Shown one piece after another: positions 16,475 through 24,154 of a stretch of 64,000 nt of DNA. This stretch comes from Schlegelella_A sp038231215 (lineage in GTDB: Bacteria; Pseudomonadota; Gammaproteobacteria; Burkholderiales; Burkholderiaceae_C). Position 1 is the stretch's first letter; each line of letters starts with the position of its first letter. A model generated the notes under the pieces. The model made no database searches, was not told the origin of the DNA, and worked only from the letters and a program-made list of their open reading frames with translations. Both the position numbers and the translations under genes were made by a program. Where the stretch lies: the NCBI GenBank assembly GCA_038231215.1, contig JBBRLS010000006.1, positions 1-64,000 on the forward strand. The letters run 5' to 3'.

Positions 16475-16504
16475 AGCATCGATTGATGCTACATTCGATG
16501 CATC
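16475..16504. promoter_or_regulatory. two palindromes upstream of vapB
   Basis: AGCATC-GATT-GATGCT (16475-16490) and GATGCATC (16497-16504) are perfect inverted repeats 18-47 nt before the vapB start. They share the GATGC half-site, a typical VapB operator layout. A similar TTTGATGCATCGAT precedes the deleted vapB at 17970. Confidence 0.6.
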
Positions 16505-16521
16505 TAGTGGAAGAGTTCAGC

Positions 16522-16722
16522 ATGCGCACCACCATCAACATCGACGATGAGCTTCTGGCAAAGGCAGCCAGGCTCACGGGGCCCCTGGATCGTTCGGCGA
16601 TGGTGCATGAAGGTCTCAGGGCACTCATCGAACGCGAAAGCGCCAGGCGCCTGGCGCGGCTCGGCGGCACGCAGGCTGCCTTGAAGTCCGCTCCACGCAA
16701 GCGCCAGGCGATCAAGTCTTGA
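16522..16722 (+). CDS. vapB: VapB-type antitoxin
   Basis: A 66-residue antitoxin starting MRTTINIDDELLAKAARLTG, the standard VapB (type II/VapB_antitoxin) N-terminus, with a RHH-like DNA-binding part and a basic tail (KSAPRKRQAIKS) that would bind the toxin groove. ATG 16522 is favoured over 16483 because the upstream codons overlap the operator. The stop overlaps the TTG start of vapC. Confidence 0.87.
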   Translation: MRTTINIDDELLAKAARLTGPLDRSAMVHEGLRALIERESARRLARLGGTQAALKSAPRKRQAIKS

Positions 16723-17108
16723 TCCTGGCCGACACGTCGGTCTGGGTCGATCATCTGCGCAGCGGCGATGCCCGGCTCGCCGCCGCGCTCGATCGGGGCA
16801 TCGTCGTCATGCATCCGTTCGTCGTCGGCGAGATCGCTTGTGGCAGCCTGAGCGATCGCGCAATGATCCTGGAGTTGCTCCAGAACTTGCCCTTGGCAGT
16901 GGTCGCCGGCAGCGACGAGGTGCTCGGCTTCATCGAGCGGCACCAACTTCATGGCAAGGGCATCGGCTACGTCGACGTGCATCTGCTCGCCGCTGTTGCG
17001 CTCACCGCCGGCGCCAAGCTTTGGACTCGCGACAAGCGGTTGCGCGCCGCGGCGGTCGACCTGGGCCTGGCCCGCGCAGATGTCGTCGGTGCGCCTTCTG
17101 GGCCGTAG
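16719..17108 (+). CDS. vapC: VapC PIN toxin
   Basis: A 129-residue PIN ribonuclease with all expected acidic residues: ILADTSVWVDHLR (D4), VVGEIACGSL (E near 42), GIGYVDVHLLAAV (D near 88) and LWTRDKRLRAAA (D near 105). It begins at TTG 16719, overlapping the vapB stop by 4 nt. It forms an apparently intact VapBC pair. Confidence 0.9.
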   Translation: MILADTSVWVDHLRSGDARLAAALDRGIVVMHPFVVGEIACGSLSDRAMILELLQNLPLAVVAGSDEVLGFIERHQLHGKGIGYVDVHLLAAVALTAGAKLWTRDKRLRAAAVDLGLARADVVGAPSGP

Positions 17109-17129
17109 CCGCAACGGGGGTCGAATGAA

Positions 17130-17157
17130 TAGCTAGCTAGCCATCTTGTAGCTACAA
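17130..17157. promoter_or_regulatory. palindromes upstream of phd/vapC
   Basis: TAGCTAGCTA (17130-17139) and TTGTAGCTACAA (17146-17157) are perfect palindromes sharing TAGCTA, 42-69 nt before the antitoxin ATG. Phd-type antitoxins bind such short palindromes to repress their own operon; the role here is inferred from position. Confidence 0.65.
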
Positions 17158-17198
17158 TCGTTGCAGGGCTCGATTCATTCCGAGTCCACCAGCACCCC

Positions 17199-17441
17199 AT
17201 GAACGACATCGCAATTTTTGAAGCCAAGAATCGTCTGTCCGAGCTGATCAAACGCGTTGAATCCGGCGAAGAAATCGCCATCACCCGCCGCGGCAAGGTC
17301 GTGGCACGGTTGGTGCCCCCGGCCCCTGAAGCGGCCGCGCAACGTGCGCTGGATGCCATTGCCGGCTTGCGCGCCAGCCGCAAGGGCGTGAGCTTGGGTC
17401 GGCTCAGCAGCCGCGATCTCATGCGCGAGGGGCGTCGCTGA
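17199..17441 (+). CDS. Phd/YefM-type antitoxin
   Basis: An 80-residue protein with the Phd fold signature: IAIFEAKNRLSELIKRVESGEEIAITRRGKVVARLVP, then a helical toxin-binding tail. It lies 2 nt upstream of a PIN toxin start and behind two palindromes. Confidence 0.9.
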   Translation: MNDIAIFEAKNRLSELIKRVESGEEIAITRRGKVVARLVPPAPEAAAQRALDAIAGLRASRKGVSLGRLSSRDLMREGRR

Positions 17442-17443
17442 CC

Positions 17444-17869
17444 GTGGCCGGCGGTGCGCAGGCCTTCGTGGTCGACGCTTCCATCAGCGCGGCCTGGTTG
17501 CTGCCGGACGAAAGTACGCCGCAGACCGAGGCTGCCCTTCAGGCCACCGCTACGCACGACGTGTGGGTGCCCGCGCTGTGGTTGCTGGAAATGAGCAACC
17601 TGCTGCTCAACGCGCAGCGCCGAAAGCGCATCACGGTCGACAAGCGGCGCGAACTGGCTGCTGCAGCCGCCGCACTGCGGATCAGGGTCGACCGCGAGCC
17701 GGTGGGCATCACCACGGTCGACGAGCTCGGGGCAAGGCACGGCTTGACTGCATACGACGCGGCCTATCTGGAGTTGGCCCTTCGGCGAGGGCTGCCCCTC
17801 GCCACGCAAGACGAAGCTCTGCTCGCAGCAATGGCCGTGGCCGAAGTGCCACTCGCCTGGAGAGCGTGA
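17444..17869 (+). CDS. VapC-type PIN toxin paired with Phd antitoxin
   Basis: A 141-residue PIN domain with FVVDASISAAWLLPDE (first Asp), WLLEMSNLLLNAQRR (conserved Glu), LTAYDAAYLELALRRGLPLATQDEAL (third and fourth acidic positions). GTG start 2 nt after the antitoxin stop. The last codons lie in a 35-nt sequence resembling the higB/higA junction, which suggests module fusion by recombination at the 3' end. Confidence 0.88.
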   Translation: MAGGAQAFVVDASISAAWLLPDESTPQTEAALQATATHDVWVPALWLLEMSNLLLNAQRRKRITVDKRRELAAAAAALRIRVDREPVGITTVDELGARHGLTAYDAAYLELALRRGLPLATQDEALLAAMAVAEVPLAWRA

Positions 17870-17892
17870 ATGTCTATTGAACCGATCTGAAA
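17858..17892 (+). repeat. third copy of the higB-higA junction (35 nt, degenerate)
   Basis: 30 of 35 bases match 14996-15030 (TGGAGAGCGTGAATG...CCGAT...GAAA). It spans the stop of the PIN toxin and the following spacer. Nothing else of higBA is recognisable here. Confidence 0.65.
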
Positions 17893-17969
17893 GCTCAAGA
17901 TTGGAATCGCCTCTCGTACGAGGACATTGATCCATACATTTGATGCATCGATCCGGCAGGCTTCAGCAC

Positions 17970-18068
17970 ATGCGCACCAGTGAAAGCGCCAAGCGCCTGG
18001 CAAGGCTCGGCGGGACGCAGCCTGCTCTGGGAGCCGCCCCATGCAAGCGCTTGGCGATCAAGCCCTGA
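17970..18068 (+). pseudogene. vapB copy with in-frame internal deletion
   Basis: It starts ATG CGC ACC like vapB at 16522, then continues with codons for ESAKRLARLGGTQPAL and CKRLAIKP, matching the C-terminal half of that vapB. About 33 codons, most of the DNA-binding part, are missing in frame, leaving 32 codons. The upstream TTTGATGCATC also resembles the vapB operator. No toxin gene follows. Confidence 0.75.
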
Positions 18069-18235
18069 TCGTTGAACGAAGGGCGTCGCCGAGCAGTTCT
18101 GTCGCGTCGGTGCCGCGCTGGTAGAGAAACCCTCGCGATGCCGTGATGCGGTTCTCTTTTCCCCTCACGACCAGCGTGCAATCCTTACGTTCGGATGCAC
18201 CGCGCGAAGGCCGCGCTCGATAGAGTGGGCCGACG

Positions 18236-18508
18236 ATGAGAAACGCTCCGCTCCTCTCCGCAATCTGCGCGCTGCTTCTGGCCGCCGCGTGGCCCGCGGC
18301 GCAAGCCGCATCGGGCGATGTAGTCGTCCCCGCGCATCGCACCAAGGACGGCAGCTACGTGCCGGCCAACGTGCCGCCTTCTTCGGGCGGCACGCACTAC
18401 GCGCGTCGGCCCGGCAAACGCAGCGTCGCACATGCAGCCGCGGCTCGAAGCGAGCCCAACGCGATCGCCGTGCCGCTCTTCGCCCAAGCGCGCACCGTCA
18501 GGCGCTAA
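18236..18508 (+). CDS. small secreted protein, unknown function
   Basis: A 90-residue protein with a signal peptide (residues 1-24, ending AAQA-A) and a basic mature part containing HRTKDGSYVPANVPPSSGGTHYARRPG. Such a 'DGSYV' segment occurs in small exported proteins of proteobacteria. No enzymatic motif. It is convergent with the small minus-strand gene that follows. Confidence 0.6.
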   Translation: MRNAPLLSAICALLLAAAWPAAQAASGDVVVPAHRTKDGSYVPANVPPSSGGTHYARRPGKRSVAHAAAARSEPNAIAVPLFAQARTVRR

Positions 18509-18511
18509 CGT

Positions 18512-18748
18512 CTAGCGTTCGTCGGCGCGGATCTCGGGCGACTTGGGCGGGCCCTGGCTCGGGCCGCGCTCGATCGTCGCTGCGTAGGCCTTGCGCGCCT
18601 CGTCGACCTGGCCTGCGGTGATGTGGCCCATCGCGTGAAGGTGCTCCACCTCGCGCAGCGATTTCACCAGCCCTTCGGGGTCGACCGTGGAGGGCGCCGC
18701 GAGATGGCGCAGCAGGTCGGTGTATTGCTCTTCCTCGGGTCGGGCCAT
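18512..18748 (-). CDS. hypothetical 78-residue protein
   Basis: A charged, probably helical cytoplasmic protein (LVKSLREVEHLHAMGHITAGQVDEARKAYAATIERG). GGAGAG lies 7 nt before the ATG at 18748, supporting the start. No known family recognised. The helical pattern resembles a single TPR-like hairpin. Confidence 0.6.
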   Translation of the reverse strand: MARPEEEQYTDLLRHLAAPSTVDPEGLVKSLREVEHLHAMGHITAGQVDEARKAYAATIERGPSQGPPKSPEIRADER

Positions 18749-18853
18749 GAGCGAACTCTCCAGCAGCCGATGCTAGCCGCTCCCTCTTCCTGACGATGCA
18801 CAAGACCCCATGCCCTCACTACAGTGGCACGAGACCTGCACAGATCGCCCGCC

Positions 18854-19000
18854 ATGCGTCCTCCCTTCGTCGATTCCGCCTCGTATCTCCCCTCTGAGCA
18901 CCAGAGTGAGCCGCTCGAGCCCTCGGCGTGGAGCAGGGTGCTGACGGTGGCGCTCGTTCTCACCGTCGCGGCTTGCTCCGCGGCCTTGTTGGTGCATTGA
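18854..19000 (+). CDS. small single-pass membrane protein
   Basis: 48 codons from ATG 18854: a polar N-terminus followed by one hydrophobic segment (VLTVALVLTVAACSAALLV) running to the C-terminus, typical of a tail-anchored small protein. There is no recognisable family. Support is the membrane segment and codon pattern only. Confidence 0.45.
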   Translation: MRPPFVDSASYLPSEHQSEPLEPSAWSRVLTVALVLTVAACSAALLVH

Positions 19001-19078
19001 GGTCCGTTCGGGGTGCGGCCGCGCCGGCCGATGGCGATTGGGTCCGTGATACCTTCGCGGTCACTCCCGGACCCACCC

Positions 19079-19222
19079 ATGGCGACACTTCCCGGCTTGC
19101 CCCAGACCGACGAGCCCGAGCCCGACGCGCTCCCCGTCGAACCTGATGACGGCACCTCGATCCCCGGCGGCCTGCCCGAGGACACGCCCGGCCACGAGCC
19201 CATCGAGCCGCTGAAAGCGTGA
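19079..19222 (+). CDS. small acidic proline-rich protein
   Basis: 47 codons from ATG 19079, very rich in Pro, Glu and Asp (DEPEPDALPVEPDDG), likely unstructured. No function known. A longer frame from 19013 is less likely. Confidence 0.4.
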   Translation: MATLPGLPQTDEPEPDALPVEPDDGTSIPGGLPEDTPGHEPIEPLKA

Positions 19223-19329
19223 GCTAGGGCCGATCCCCGTCCGGCGCACGGGGTGTTCCCGTGTTTTCCCTGCCCGCGCCGGGCGCACAATCCGCACCGC
19301 GCTTTTCCGGCGTGTCGGGTTCCTTGTCG

Positions 19330-19803
19330 ATGGTTCGTGTCTGGGCGTTCGTGGTGGTCATCCTGGCGGCGCTGGGCTTTGCAGGCTGGTGCTCCGACTT
19401 CGTCACGATGCAGGGCGAGCGCACCGTCTACACGGTCGACTGCCGGCATGGCGCCTGGCAGGGCGACCACTGCGTCGGCGAGCTCTCTGCCGGCTCCCGT
19501 TTCCGCTACCGCGCCCTCAAGCCGCACAACGAAGTCATCTTCTGGACCGTGGGCTCGAAAGAGCCTTCGGGCAAGTTCGGCGAGTGCACGATCCAGGACG
19601 GGCGCAACTGGACGTGCAAGCCCAACGCCGACGCGCCGCGCTCCATCACCCTGCAGATGGCCGACGGCGCGCCGCTGGCCGGCCCGGCCGAGGTGACGCG
19701 CTCGTTTCGCGCCGTCTCCAAGTGGCACTGGCTTCTGCTTCAGCGTGGCTGGGGCGGCGACATCGACGTGCCGCCCGCGCCCACGGTGGCGCCCGCCGCC
19801 TGA
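19330..19803 (+). CDS. hypothetical membrane-anchored protein
   Basis: 157 residues from ATG 19330: an N-terminal membrane segment (VWAFVVVILAALGFAGW) and a soluble, presumably periplasmic domain with three or four cysteines (VDCRHG, DHCVGE, GECTIQD, WTCKPN) that could form disulfides. A GTG at 19261 would give a longer N-terminus. No family recognised. It ends where the TRAP permease frame begins. Confidence 0.6.
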   Translation: MVRVWAFVVVILAALGFAGWCSDFVTMQGERTVYTVDCRHGAWQGDHCVGELSAGSRFRYRALKPHNEVIFWTVGSKEPSGKFGECTIQDGRNWTCKPNADAPRSITLQMADGAPLAGPAEVTRSFRAVSKWHWLLLQRGWGGDIDVPPAPTVAPAA

Positions 19804-19808
19804 GTTCT

Positions 19809-20414
19809 TTGAAGTCGCGTCCGAAGATCGAGGAGTGGATCGGCGTCGCCTGCATGGTCGTGCTCACGGTCATCACGCTGGGCAACGTGCTGACGCGCTA
19901 CTTCAGCGACGAGTCGTTTGCGTGGACCGAGGAGATCTCGGTCTTTCTCATCGTCGTCATGACGCTGGCCGGCGCCTCTGGCGTCGCCGGGCGCGACGGC
20001 CACATTCGCATCGAATATTTCTACGACCGCGGCAGCGCTGCGCGGCGGCGTGCGTTGCGCCTGATCGCGGCGGCGGCGACGGCGCTCGTCTTCGTGGCCC
20101 TTGCCGTGCTGTTCGGCGCCACGCTCGCCGGCGAGATCCGCTGGAACGAGACGTCGATGGGTCTGGGCGTGCCGCGCTGGTGGTTCACGATCGCCATCCC
20201 GCCGCTCTGCCTGGCGATCGCGCTGCGCGCGGCCTGGGCCGGCTGGCAGGCGTGGCGCGAGCCACCCTCTGTCATCCGCGGCGACGCCCCCGCTGTCATC
20301 CTGAGCGAAGCGAAGGATCTCGATTGCGCCGACGAGATCCTTCGCTTCGCTCAGGATGACAGGGTCGGGGGCGGTGACGACAGGGTCGGGGGCGGCAACG
20401 AGAAGCTGCGATGA
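19809..20414 (+). CDS. dctQ: TRAP transporter small permease DctQ
   Basis: The 4-TM small membrane subunit of a tripartite ATP-independent periplasmic transporter. Signature segments: GNVLTRYFSDESFAWTEEISVFLIVVMTLAGASGVAGRDGHIRI and ETSMGLGVPRWWFTIAIPPL. The start is uncertain (TTG 19809 chosen, 5 nt after the preceding stop; no clear ribosome site). The last 45 or so codons are unusual: they run through a copy of the dispersed hairpin repeat and a 21-bp tandem repeat, giving a hydrophilic tail (VILSEAKDL..., DDRVGGG twice) absent from the family. The stop overlaps the dctM start. Confidence 0.88.
   Translation: MKSRPKIEEWIGVACMVVLTVITLGNVLTRYFSDESFAWTEEISVFLIVVMTLAGASGVAGRDGHIRIEYFYDRGSAARRRALRLIAAAATALVFVALAVLFGATLAGEIRWNETSMGLGVPRWWFTIAIPPLCLAIALRAAWAGWQAWREPPSVIRGDAPAVILSEAKDLDCADEILRFAQDDRVGGGDDRVGGGNEKLR
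20295..20360. repeat. dispersed hairpin repeat inside the dctQ 3' end
   Basis: GTCATCCTGAGCGAAGCGAA... (20295-20321) and its reverse complement (20334-20360) form a hairpin of about 26 bp with a short loop. The same unit appears near 44.2-44.7, 50.3 and 52.9 kb. Immediately after it, GACAGGGTCGGGGGCGGTGAC is tandemly repeated twice (20357-20400). Confidence 0.85.
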
Positions 20415-21709
20415 CGGGCGTCTTGCTGGTCGTCCTGTTCGTCGGCCTGATGCTCGCCGGCGTACCGATCGCCGTGGCGCTCGGCCTGGGCGGCATGGTC
20501 GCCATCGGCGCGGCGAACGCCGACTCGCCGTGGTGGGGCCTGCTCGCGGCACCGCAGAACATGCACGCGTCGATCGCCAAGTACCCGTTGCTCGCGCTGC
20601 CGATGTTCGTGCTCGTCGGCTCCATCTTCGACCGCTCGGGTGTGGCGCGGCGCATGGTCACCTTTGCCGAAGCCTGCGTCGGCCGCTCGCCGGGCACCTT
20701 GCCGGCGGTGGCGATCCTCGTCGCCATGGTGCTCGGCGGCATATCGGGCTCGGGTCCCGCGAACGCCGCGGCGGTCGGTGGCGTGATGATCGCGGCGATG
20801 TCCAAGGCGGGCTATCCGGCGGCGTTTTCGGCGAGCATCGTCGGTGCGGCAGCAGCCACCGACATCCTGATCCCGCCGTCGATCGCCTTCATCGTCTACA
20901 GCGTCAACGTGCCGGGCGCTTCGGTGCCGGCGCTGTTCGCGGCCGGCATGGTGCCGGGCATCCTGGCCGGTCTCGCGCTGATCGTCCCGGCCGTGGTCAT
21001 CTCGCGCCAGCACGGATTCGGCGAGGCCGAGCGCGGCCTGCCGCGGCCGCCGTTCTGGCGCTCGCTCGGCGCGGCGGCGTGGGGTCTGGCGGCGCCGGTG
21101 CTGATCCTGGGCGGCATGCGCGTCGGCTGGTTCACGCCGACCGAAGCGGCGGTCGTCGCCGTCGCCTACGGCCTCTTCATCGGCATGGCCGTGCATCGCT
21201 CGATCGGCTGGCGCGACCTGTACTCGATCTTTCGCGAGGCGAGCGAAGTCTCGGCGGTGATCATGCTCGTGCTCGCGCTGGCCGGCATTTTCGCGTACTC
21301 GGTCAACACGCTCGGCATCGCCGATCCGCTCGTCGGTTGGGTCAAGAATCTCGGCCTCGGCTCGATCGGCACGCTGATCCTGCTCTTCGTCGTCATGACC
21401 GTGCTCGGCATGGTGCTCGACGGCGTCTCGATCTTTCTCGTCTTCCTGCCCTTGCTGTACCCGTTGATGATCGCCTTCAACTGGGACCCCGTCTGGTTCG
21501 GCGTGCTGTTGACGATGAAGATCGCGATCGGTCAGTTCACGCCGCCGATGGCCGTCAACCTGATGGTCGCCTGCCGCATCGCCAAGGTTCGCATCGACGA
21601 GACGATTCCGTGGGTCGGCTGGCTCATCGTCTCGTTCGTCGCGGCGACGCTCGTCGTCCTGTTCGTCCCCGAGGTCGCGCTCTGGTTGCCGCGACGCCTG
21701 GGCTATTGA
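20411..21709 (+). CDS. dctM: TRAP transporter large permease DctM
   Basis: A 432-residue, about 12-TM ion-coupled permease subunit. Family landmarks include GVPIAVALGLGGMVAIG, PLLALPMFVLVGSIFDRSGVARRMVTFAEA, GGISGSGPANAAAVGG, DILIPPSIAFIVYS and GQFTPPMAVNLMVACRIA. ATG overlaps the dctQ stop by 4 nt. With DctQ and DctP it imports an organic acid using a sodium or proton gradient; the substrate cannot be read from the sequence. Confidence 0.95.
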   Translation: MTGVLLVVLFVGLMLAGVPIAVALGLGGMVAIGAANADSPWWGLLAAPQNMHASIAKYPLLALPMFVLVGSIFDRSGVARRMVTFAEACVGRSPGTLPAVAILVAMVLGGISGSGPANAAAVGGVMIAAMSKAGYPAAFSASIVGAAAATDILIPPSIAFIVYSVNVPGASVPALFAAGMVPGILAGLALIVPAVVISRQHGFGEAERGLPRPPFWRSLGAAAWGLAAPVLILGGMRVGWFTPTEAAVVAVAYGLFIGMAVHRSIGWRDLYSIFREASEVSAVIMLVLALAGIFAYSVNTLGIADPLVGWVKNLGLGSIGTLILLFVVMTVLGMVLDGVSIFLVFLPLLYPLMIAFNWDPVWFGVLLTMKIAIGQFTPPMAVNLMVACRIAKVRIDETIPWVGWLIVSFVAATLVVLFVPEVALWLPRRLGY

Positions 21710-21740
21710 TCCGCATCAAGCACTGCAAGGAGCTCTCGCC

Positions 21741-22775
21741 ATGACCACCCGTCGCGTCGTTCTTCATTCGCTCGGCGCCGCCGCCGCTGCCGCGCTCGGC
21801 CTGCCGCGCTTCGCCCACGCGCAGTCCGCCTACAAGGCCGAGTACAAGATGTCGACGGTCGTGCCTCCAGCGTTCGCCTGGGGCAAGGGCGGCGAGATCT
21901 TTCTCACCCTGGTGAAGGAGCGCACCAACGGCCGCATCAACATCAAGCAGTACCCCGGCGCTTCGCTCGTGCAGGGCCAGCAGGACCGCGAGTTCTCGGC
22001 GATGCGCCAGGGCGTGATCGACGTGCTGTGCGGCGCGCCGATCAACTGGACATCGACCGTGCCGCAGCTCGGCCTCTTCACCTTGCCATTCCTCATGCCC
22101 GATCACAAGGCCTGGGACGCGGTGATGAGCAACGAGTCGTTGATGAAGGACTACTTCGAGCTGGTGAGGAAGGCCGGCGCCGAGCCGCTCGCCGTCGGTG
22201 AGACAGGCTTCCGGCAGATCAGCAACAGCAAGCGGCCGCTCATCAAGCCCGACGACCTGAAGGGCCTCAAGGTCCGCGTCGTCGGCAGCCCGATGTACGG
22301 CGAGATCATGAGCTCGATGGGCGCCAATCCCACCTTCATGAGCTTCGCCGACGCGCAACCTGCGCTCGCCTCGGGCGCCATCGACGCCCAGGAGAATCCG
22401 CTCGAGGTCTTTCTCGCCGCCAAGATCCACACCCTCGGCCAGAAGTACGTGACGAAGTGGAACTACTCGAACGACATCCTGCTGTTCGCCATCGCCGGGC
22501 CGGCGTGGGCGAGCTGGACGCCGGCCGACCAGCGAATAGTGCGCGAGGCGGCCGTCGACGCGGCGAAGCAGCAAGTGATGCTCGTGCGCAAGCTGTTCGC
22601 CGAAGACGTCGAGAAGGTGTCGGCGCTCGGCGTCGCCGTGCACGTGCCGACGGCCCCCGAGATGGAGGCCTGGCAGATCGCGGCGCGCCGTCCGTATGCG
22701 CGCTACAAGGCGCAGACCGAGCCGCGCCTCGTCACCCAGGTCGAGGAGATCGTCGCCAGGACGCGCAAGGCGTGA
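21741..22775 (+). CDS. dctP: TRAP transporter substrate-binding protein DctP
   Basis: A 344-residue periplasmic receptor. The N-terminus TTRRVVLHSLGAAAAAALG resembles a twin-arginine signal, cleaved near AHA-Q. The DctP fold is shown by GGEIFLTLVKERTNGRINIKQYPG, GVIDVLCG, FTLPFLMPDH and the conserved GLKVRVVGSPMY motif with the ligand-binding Arg. It lies 31 nt after dctM. The order Q-M-P and the following MarR gene suggest a substrate-regulated aromatic or carboxylic acid uptake unit. Confidence 0.95.
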   Translation: MTTRRVVLHSLGAAAAAALGLPRFAHAQSAYKAEYKMSTVVPPAFAWGKGGEIFLTLVKERTNGRINIKQYPGASLVQGQQDREFSAMRQGVIDVLCGAPINWTSTVPQLGLFTLPFLMPDHKAWDAVMSNESLMKDYFELVRKAGAEPLAVGETGFRQISNSKRPLIKPDDLKGLKVRVVGSPMYGEIMSSMGANPTFMSFADAQPALASGAIDAQENPLEVFLAAKIHTLGQKYVTKWNYSNDILLFAIAGPAWASWTPADQRIVREAAVDAAKQQVMLVRKLFAEDVEKVSALGVAVHVPTAPEMEAWQIAARRPYARYKAQTEPRLVTQVEEIVARTRKA

Positions 22776-22782
22776 GTGCGAC

Positions 22783-23244
22783 GTGAGCAAGGGGCAGGGC
22801 AGGCCGATCCTGCCGATGGACGATTCGATCTTCTTCAAGCTCGTTCGCGTCGTCAACCTGACGGCGCGTCCGTTCGCCGAATCGATCGGCCGCGCCAACC
22901 GCATCACGCTCAATGAGTGGCGCGTCATGCTCGTGCTGGCCAGCCATCCGGGCGCGGCGGCGCAGCAGGTGGCGCTGCATACCGGCCTCGACAAGATGAC
23001 GGTGAGCCGTGCCCTCGCGGGGCTGGCACGGCATGGCCGGCTCGTCAAGAAGCTCGACGCCGACGACAAGCGGCGGAGCTGCCTGTGGCTGAGCGCGGCC
23101 GGCCAGCGCGTCTACGAGAAGATCGGCACGAGCGGCAAGAAGCGCGAGGCGCAGTTGTTCTCGGCGGTCGGGCGCGGCGACCAGGAGCACTTGTCGCGAA
23201 CGCTGGACACGCTGGTCGCGACGCTGCTCGCGGCCGATGCCTGA
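22783..23244 (+). CDS. MarR-family transcriptional regulator
   Basis: A 153-residue winged HTH protein (LNEWRVMLVLASHPGAAAQQVALHTGLDKMTVSRALAGLARHGRLVKKLDADDKRRSCLWLS: HTH plus wing with the DDKRR motif). GTG 22783 is used; ATG 22816 is an alternative. It sits 7 nt after dctP and probably controls the TRAP genes in response to the substrate. Confidence 0.88.
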   Translation: MSKGQGRPILPMDDSIFFKLVRVVNLTARPFAESIGRANRITLNEWRVMLVLASHPGAAAQQVALHTGLDKMTVSRALAGLARHGRLVKKLDADDKRRSCLWLSAAGQRVYEKIGTSGKKREAQLFSAVGRGDQEHLSRTLDTLVATLLAADA

Positions 23245-23281
23245 TCGAACTTGAGCCGGCAGGAGCCGGCTCAAGGGTGAT

Positions 23282-24073
23282 TCAGAACCCGAAGAGGTTG
23301 GCTTCGCCAGCGCGCGACGACCAGCGCTCGCGGCCTTCGGCCCAGACCAGGGCGAGCGCGCCGAACGGCGAATCGATGCGCACCGTGGCCCCCGGCTCGA
23401 TCACGACGAAGCAGTTCGCGAATGCCTTCTGCCCGTTGACGGCGATCTCGCCGCCGCGGATCCAGATCTCGGTCCAGTCGCTTGCCTGCCAGGCCGGCAC
23501 TTCGGTCTCGGGGCGCAGCTTCCACTGCAGCAGGCGCCGGTCGGTTCCCGTGCCCGCGTAGTCGTAGATCGCCTGGCGACCGAGCCCGGCGATGCCCGTC
23601 GCGACCGCCGCGACGCGATCGACGGCGACGTTGATCTCGGGCGCGATGTCGGGATCGGGATTGCGAAAGCTCTGGTACGTCGAGGCCGCGTGCACGCCGC
23701 TCAGGAGCTTGTCGCCGGGCGGGTAGATCACCGGCCCCTCGAGCTTGGAGACCAGCACCGTCGGCACGTACGACATCGCGTCGTGCGTCGAGCCACGGTA
23801 GTTGATGCCGACCTCGTTGAGGTTGACGTGGCCCATGTAGTCGGTGAGACCGCCCTCGAGGATGAAGCTCGTCGCCACGCCCTGATGCTGGTGCAGGCCG
23901 CTGCGCACGTAAGGGTCGAAGCCGATCTGGCCGAGGAACTCGCCGCGATCGTCGTCGATGCGGATCGACTTCAGGCGCAGGCCCGGCCGCGCCGTCTCTT
24001 CCCAGGGCATGGCACTCGCATCGAAAACGTGGACGCGTTCCTGGGCCAGGCGTTGGTAGGCGGCAGCTCGCAT
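23282..24073 (-). CDS. cupin-domain protein (ChrR/dioxygenase-like)
   Basis: 263 residues with two cupin halves. The first contains GFDPYVRSGLHQHQGVATSFILEGGLTDYMG, with the histidines and Glu of a metal site; the second lies around WTEIWIRGGEIAVNG. It resembles the cupin group that includes dihydroxyacetophenone dioxygenase and ChrR domains. ATG 24073 has a GGGGGA ribosome site; the frame extends to 24115 without support. It is convergent with the MarR gene. An 18-bp palindrome lies 50 nt upstream. Confidence 0.75.
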   Translation of the reverse strand: MRAAAYQRLAQERVHVFDASAMPWEETARPGLRLKSIRIDDDRGEFLGQIGFDPYVRSGLHQHQGVATSFILEGGLTDYMGHVNLNEVGINYRGSTHDAMSYVPTVLVSKLEGPVIYPPGDKLLSGVHAASTYQSFRNPDPDIAPEINVAVDRVAAVATGIAGLGRQAIYDYAGTGTDRRLLQWKLRPETEVPAWQASDWTEIWIRGGEIAVNGQKAFANCFVVIEPGATVRIDSPFGALALVWAEGRERWSSRAGEANLFGF

Positions 24074-24124
24074 GCGGGTCCCCCGGGGATTCGTCTCGAC
24101 CCGACTGTACTGCACGGGGCGCTA

Positions 24125-24142
24125 TCGTAACGATCGTTACGA
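24125..24142. promoter_or_regulatory. 18-bp perfect palindrome upstream of the cupin gene
   Basis: TCGTAACGATCGTTACGA is completely self-complementary and lies 52 nt upstream of the cupin ATG, between it and the 3' end of the EamA gene. It looks like the site of a TetR- or GntR-type dimer; no such regulator gene is adjacent. Confidence 0.65.
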
Positions 24143-24154
24143 ATGAGCCGCCCC

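Noticed and set aside
12300..18100. Integron-like cassette array of toxin-antitoxin genes
   Set aside because: I looked for attC-type imperfect palindromes with GTTRRRY/RYYYAAC ends and for an integron integrase and found neither; repeats here are pieces of higBA and vapB.
18058..18180. Minus-strand reading frame with the plausible peptide CTLVVRGKENRITASRGFLYQ
   Set aside because: The stretch looks protein-like but has no start, no family match I recognise, and overlaps the start region of the small secreted protein gene; kept out for lack of support.
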